Notes under the pieces: generated by a model
What the model saw: the letters and a program-made list of their open reading frames with translations, nothing else
The model's database searches: none
Told to the model about the DNA's origin: nothing
Program-made: the position numbers and the translations under genes
NCBI GenBank assembly: GCA_027484685.1
Contig: JAIXSO010000032.1
Coordinates: forward strand, 62,001-126,000
Reading direction: 5' to 3'
Origin: Bacteroidota bacterium
GTDB taxonomy: Bacteria > Bacteroidota > Bacteroidia > UKL13-3
Length of the DNA: 64,000 nt
Shown: positions 61,495 to 64,000 of the stretch, in pieces
How positions within the stretch are numbered: position 1 is the first letter of the stretch
Layout of the letters: every line of letters begins with the position of its first letter

Positions 61495-61608
61495 TTATCG
61501 TTTTATTTTAACTAAAACTGGCTTTACATTTATACGTGTTTTCATTATTTGGTTAATTACCAAAATGAACGAAATACTTGCTGCAATTGTTTCGATAAAG
61601 GTTGTCAT
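61495..61608 (-). CDS. Possible small membrane peptide, 37 residues
   Basis: ATG at 61608 to TAA at 61495: MTTFIETIAASISFILVINQ, one hydrophobic helix, then a basic tail ending VKIKR. A TAnnTTTG element (TATATTTG on the minus strand, 61653-61660) lies 44 bases upstream, and a small palindrome lies just past the stop (61475-61489). The positive-inside layout is plausible for a small membrane protein, but the length allows chance. No -33 element is evident. Confidence 0.3.
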   Translation of the reverse strand: MTTFIETIAASISFILVINQIMKTRINVKPVLVKIKR

Positions 61609-61861
61609 AGTTCTGTTTGTTTTATGATTAACTAATTGCAAGCATTTAACCACAAATATAAATCGATGATAATTAGTGTTTTAGTGTTTTTGGTTTATGG
61701 TAAATTATTCCAACTTGAAACACCTTTGTATCAAAATGAAACTTTTGTAATGATGAAGTATGGTTGCTGAGCGAAGCCTGATAACTTTAAGAAAAAGCTT
61801 GAATGTTGAAGATTAAATAAAAGCACTAAAACAAAAAAAAGCAGTCTCAAAAGTCTTAAAT

Positions 61862-61934
61862 TGCTAGTCAGTTCGAGCGAAGTCGAGAACTTAATATCCA
61901 CGTTTTCATAACATTTATTCCGACAAATCGGAAT
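61862..61934. repeat. REP-like elements upstream of the yidC terminator
   Basis: The first part contains GTTCGAGCGAAGTCGAGAAC (61871-61890), a sequence type I recognise from intergenic repeats in many Bacteroidota. The second is the perfect 7-bp stem ATTCCGA / TCGGAAT with loop CAAA (61917-61934). Both differ in composition from the AT-rich surroundings. Confidence 0.5.
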
Positions 61935-61954
61935 CGCTTAATATACCTAAACAA

Positions 61955-61985
61955 AAAAGGCTACCTTGAATCAAGGTAGCCTTTT
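61955..61985 (-). terminator. Terminator after yidC
   Basis: Stem AAAAGGCTACCTTGA / TCAAGGTAGCCTTTT, 15 bp with a single central base (a loop of about five bases in practice), 21 bases past the yidC stop. The A/T-flanks allow it to work in either direction. Confidence 0.9.
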
Positions 61986-62006
61986 CAATTTATAACTTAC
62001 TAGCTA

Positions 62007-63833
62007 TTATTTTTTTCCCATATTGTTTAAATCAACGCCACGGCTTTTAGCCATGTCTTCCAATTTTTGTTGGAATTTTGATTTAGTAACAGGTTTCTTT
62101 TTATTTTCTTGTAATTCGCTGTGTAGTTTCTTTTCATCTACAAAACCTTTAATAATCAATTGTTGTGCTATGGTTACCAAGTTACTTACAAAATAGTAGT
62201 AATTTAAACCTGCTGCAAAACTATTTAAGGTAAATAAGAAAATAACTGGCATAAACATACCCAACCATTTCATTTGACCTGTTACACCTGTAGCTTGGTT
62301 ATTATACATAGCATAAGCCACCGATGAAATAGTCATTAACAAAGCAAATAAACTTACGTGGTCGCCATAAAACGGAATAGTGAATGGTAAGTTCAATACA
62401 TTATCAAAGGTTGATAAATCTTCTGCCCAAAGGAAACTTTGTTGGCGTAACTCAAAAGCCGAAGGGAAAAACTGGAACATAGCAAATAAAATAGGCAATT
62501 GTAATAGCACAGGAATACAACCACCAAATGGATTTACGCCTGCTTTTTTATACAACTTCATGTTTTCTTGCTGAATTTTAGTCATATCGCCATCGTTCTT
62601 CTCTTTTATTTCATCCATTTCTGGTTTTAACAAACGCATTTTAGCAGCACTTAAATAGCTTTTGTAAACCAATGGCAACAAAGCTGTTTTAATTAATAGC
62701 GTTAATAAAAGAATAATAATACCAAAGCTACCAATATATCTACTTAAAAAATCAAACACATTGATTACAATGTACTTATTTACCCATCTAAAAATACCCC
62801 AACCTAATGTTACAATTCGTTCTAGCGAAATATCTAATTTCTCTAAAGTTTTATAATGGTTAGGACCATAATAAATTTTCATAGCAAAACTTTCGTTTGC
62901 ATTATGGTTGTAAGGAATGGTTAACTGAGAGCTAAATTGACGCAAGTTGGTTTTGGAAGGATCGTTTTTAGTTTCCAATACAGCATCAGTAAAACCTTTA
63001 TCAGCAATGATGGTTTGGTTAAAATATTGTTGTTTGTAACTTACCCAATGCACATTGCTAGTAATAGTTTCTTTATCCTCACTTCCTTCCGAAATTTTGG
63101 TAGGCTCATCATCTTTTATTCTATAAAAAATGGTTGATACACGCTCTTCAGCCTCACGTGTTTTTTCTTGTGCTTTTAAATTAACTGTCCAATTTAAATC
63201 AATACTGGTTTTATTACGTTGAATTACTTTTTCTAAACCTACTAGGTTTAAATTGTATTTCAACGTATTGTTATTTTCATCAAAAGCATATAATTGTTCA
63301 ATGTATTGGTTATTGCCAATACTTACCTTCATACTGATGCTTTTTTTATCATCGGCCAAGGTTGGTGTAAAATACAAATCAGCGGTATTGATTACTTTAT
63401 TATCAACTGTTGAAAAATCGAACGATTGAACGTTTTCAGAACCATCCAATAAAACTAAATCTTTCTTTTCGTAAGTTTTGTATTTTTTTAATTCTACACG
63501 GTAAATACGTCCACCTTTATTACTTACAGTAATTTTTAACTCATCATTTTCAATGGTAGAAAATTGTTCAGTTCCTTTGGCATAAGCAGCAAAAGTTCCA
63601 AATGTTTGAACAGCCATATTCGAATCGTTGGCAGCAGTTAATACTGCATTGGTTTTGGCCGAATCAATACCTGTTTTAGCCAAACTGTCTTGCTGAACTT
63701 CAGCTATTTTTAAACTATCTTGTTGACGTTTGTAAGCCTCTATTTCTGCATCGCTAGGTTTTAAAAAGTAAGCCCAACCTACTAATAAGGCCAAAATTAG
63801 CGAAAAGCCAATAATCGTATTTCTATCTAACAT
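62007..63833 (-). CDS. yidC: Membrane protein insertase YidC
   Basis: A 608-residue YidC of Bacteroidota length. An N-terminal helix (about residues 5-22) is followed by a long periplasmic domain, then the conserved insertase core beginning with YIGSFGIIILLLTLLIKTALLPL. The cytoplasmic loop contains the KKAGVNPFGGCIPVLLQLPI motif, and the last helices contain LNYYYFVSNLVTI. It inserts proteins into the inner membrane alone or with SecYEG. The C-terminal tail is basic. rsfS lies 92 bases upstream. Confidence 0.97.
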   Translation of the reverse strand: MLDRNTIIGFSLILALLVGWAYFLKPSDAEIEAYKRQQDSLKIAEVQQDSLAKTGIDSAKTNAVLTAANDSNMAVQTFGTFAAYAKGTEQFSTIENDELKITVSNKGGRIYRVELKKYKTYEKKDLVLLDGSENVQSFDFSTVDNKVINTADLYFTPTLADDKKSISMKVSIGNNQYIEQLYAFDENNNTLKYNLNLVGLEKVIQRNKTSIDLNWTVNLKAQEKTREAEERVSTIFYRIKDDEPTKISEGSEDKETITSNVHWVSYKQQYFNQTIIADKGFTDAVLETKNDPSKTNLRQFSSQLTIPYNHNANESFAMKIYYGPNHYKTLEKLDISLERIVTLGWGIFRWVNKYIVINVFDFLSRYIGSFGIIILLLTLLIKTALLPLVYKSYLSAAKMRLLKPEMDEIKEKNDGDMTKIQQENMKLYKKAGVNPFGGCIPVLLQLPILFAMFQFFPSAFELRQQSFLWAEDLSTFDNVLNLPFTIPFYGDHVSLFALLMTISSVAYAMYNNQATGVTGQMKWLGMFMPVIFLFTLNSFAAGLNYYYFVSNLVTIAQQLIIKGFVDEKKLHSELQENKKKPVTKSKFQQKLEDMAKSRGVDLNNMGKK

Positions 63834-63850
63834 ATTTTTTTAAAAGGATG

Positions 63851-63858
63851 CAAATGTA
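63851..63858 (-). promoter_or_regulatory. Candidate -7 element for yidC
   Basis: The minus strand reads TACATTTG (TAnnTTTG) 17 bases before the yidC ATG, giving a leader of about 10 bases. A -33 element is not obvious. Confidence 0.4.
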
Positions 63859-63925
63859 ATAAGTTACCTTATTTAATAACTTAATTTACAGTGCAAAGCA
63901 AAATTATTAATTATTTGATTTTAAA

Positions 63926-64000
63926 CTATTTACCAATAAACTCAACGTTTAATGCATCACCCCAAAGTTCTTCTACTGCATAAAACTCACGTTTTTCAGT
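63926..64000 (-). CDS. rsfS: Ribosomal silencing factor RsfS, C-terminal end
   Basis: Only the last 24 codons are in the window; the gene runs off the right edge. They read TEKREFYAVEELWGDALN and end EFIGK. The REFYxxExLWGDA pattern is the typical C-terminus of RsfS (YbeB), which binds ribosomal protein L14 and blocks subunit joining under stress. The fragment is short, so the call depends on this motif. Confidence 0.7.
   Translation of the reverse strand, partial: TEKREFYAVEELWGDALNVEFIGK

Larger units (their letters stand above)
61385..62006. other. Palindrome-rich 622-base gap between DUF421 and yidC
   Basis: It contains two terminators (61407-61444 and 61955-61985), a palindrome at 61475-61489, a possible 37-codon gene (61495-61608, minus), and REP-like elements between 61862 and 61934. 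The part from 61700 to 61850 shows nothing recognisable. Confidence 0.7.

Noticed and set aside
61862-61890. TTCGA-containing sequence considered as a tRNA T-loop
   Set aside because: No acceptor stem, anticodon arm or CCA-proximal pairing can be drawn around it. No tRNA was found anywhere in the window.

Overview
The window is chromosomal DNA of a member of the Bacteroidota. The evidence is strongly AT-rich sequence, a giant secreted protein ending in a type IX secretion (T9SS) sorting domain, an exbB-exbD-exbD-tonB cluster of the Bacteroidota kind, several TAnnTTTG promoter elements, and few Shine-Dalgarno sequences. I cannot name a genus. No rRNA, tRNA, CRISPR array or transposase was seen.

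Layout. 1-8.4 kb (minus strand): a TonB energy-transduction operon, glmM-ychF, and an outer-membrane FadL-like protein with a low-complexity lipoprotein. 8.6-15.4 kb (mostly plus): acyl-CoA ligase, phosphosulfolactate synthase, a lipoprotein, and the run pyrE-plsC-gatC-ABC ATPase, with a Nudix gene diverging from pyrE. 15.4-22.2 kb (minus): ispE directly behind a RES/Xre toxin-antitoxin pair, then DUF58, thioredoxin and dnaE. 22.5-25 kb: small accessory genes, comprising two unknown co-transcribed proteins, a CoiA-like nuclease and two short antitoxin-like genes that overlap at their 3' ends. 25-27.9 kb: uvrA. 28-31.7 kb (minus): an accessory operon with a small unknown protein, a DUF4145 gene broken by two in-frame stops, an eight-bladed beta-propeller, and a phospholipase-D/J-domain fusion. 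32-38.2 kb (minus): a duplicated-motif small protein, an APC permease, a second J-domain protein, kdsA and a DUF349 protein. 38.3-42.4 kb (plus): DUF7009-like protein, YdeP-type molybdopterin oxidoreductase, YbaB and a carboxypeptidase-regulatory-like protein. 42.4-45.7 kb (minus): MFS and ABC-2 membrane proteins and DUF1361. 46-59.7 kb (plus): a secreted protein followed by a 4204-residue T9SS adhesin. 60-64 kb: SDR oxidoreductase, DUF421, a palindrome-rich gap, yidC and the end of rsfS.

The core genes cover replication and repair (dnaE, uvrA), envelope building (glmM, kdsA, plsC, yidC), precursor synthesis (pyrE, ispE) and translation (gatC, ychF, rsfS). The accessory genes sit between dnaE, uvrA and the APC permease, which looks like an insertion-prone zone. 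The best candidate for an undescribed system is the 28.06-31.66 kb operon: a DUF4145 protein, a propeller with no secretion signal, and a PLD-nuclease/J-domain fusion. That combination resembles an intracellular sensor-effector set, but its function is inference only.
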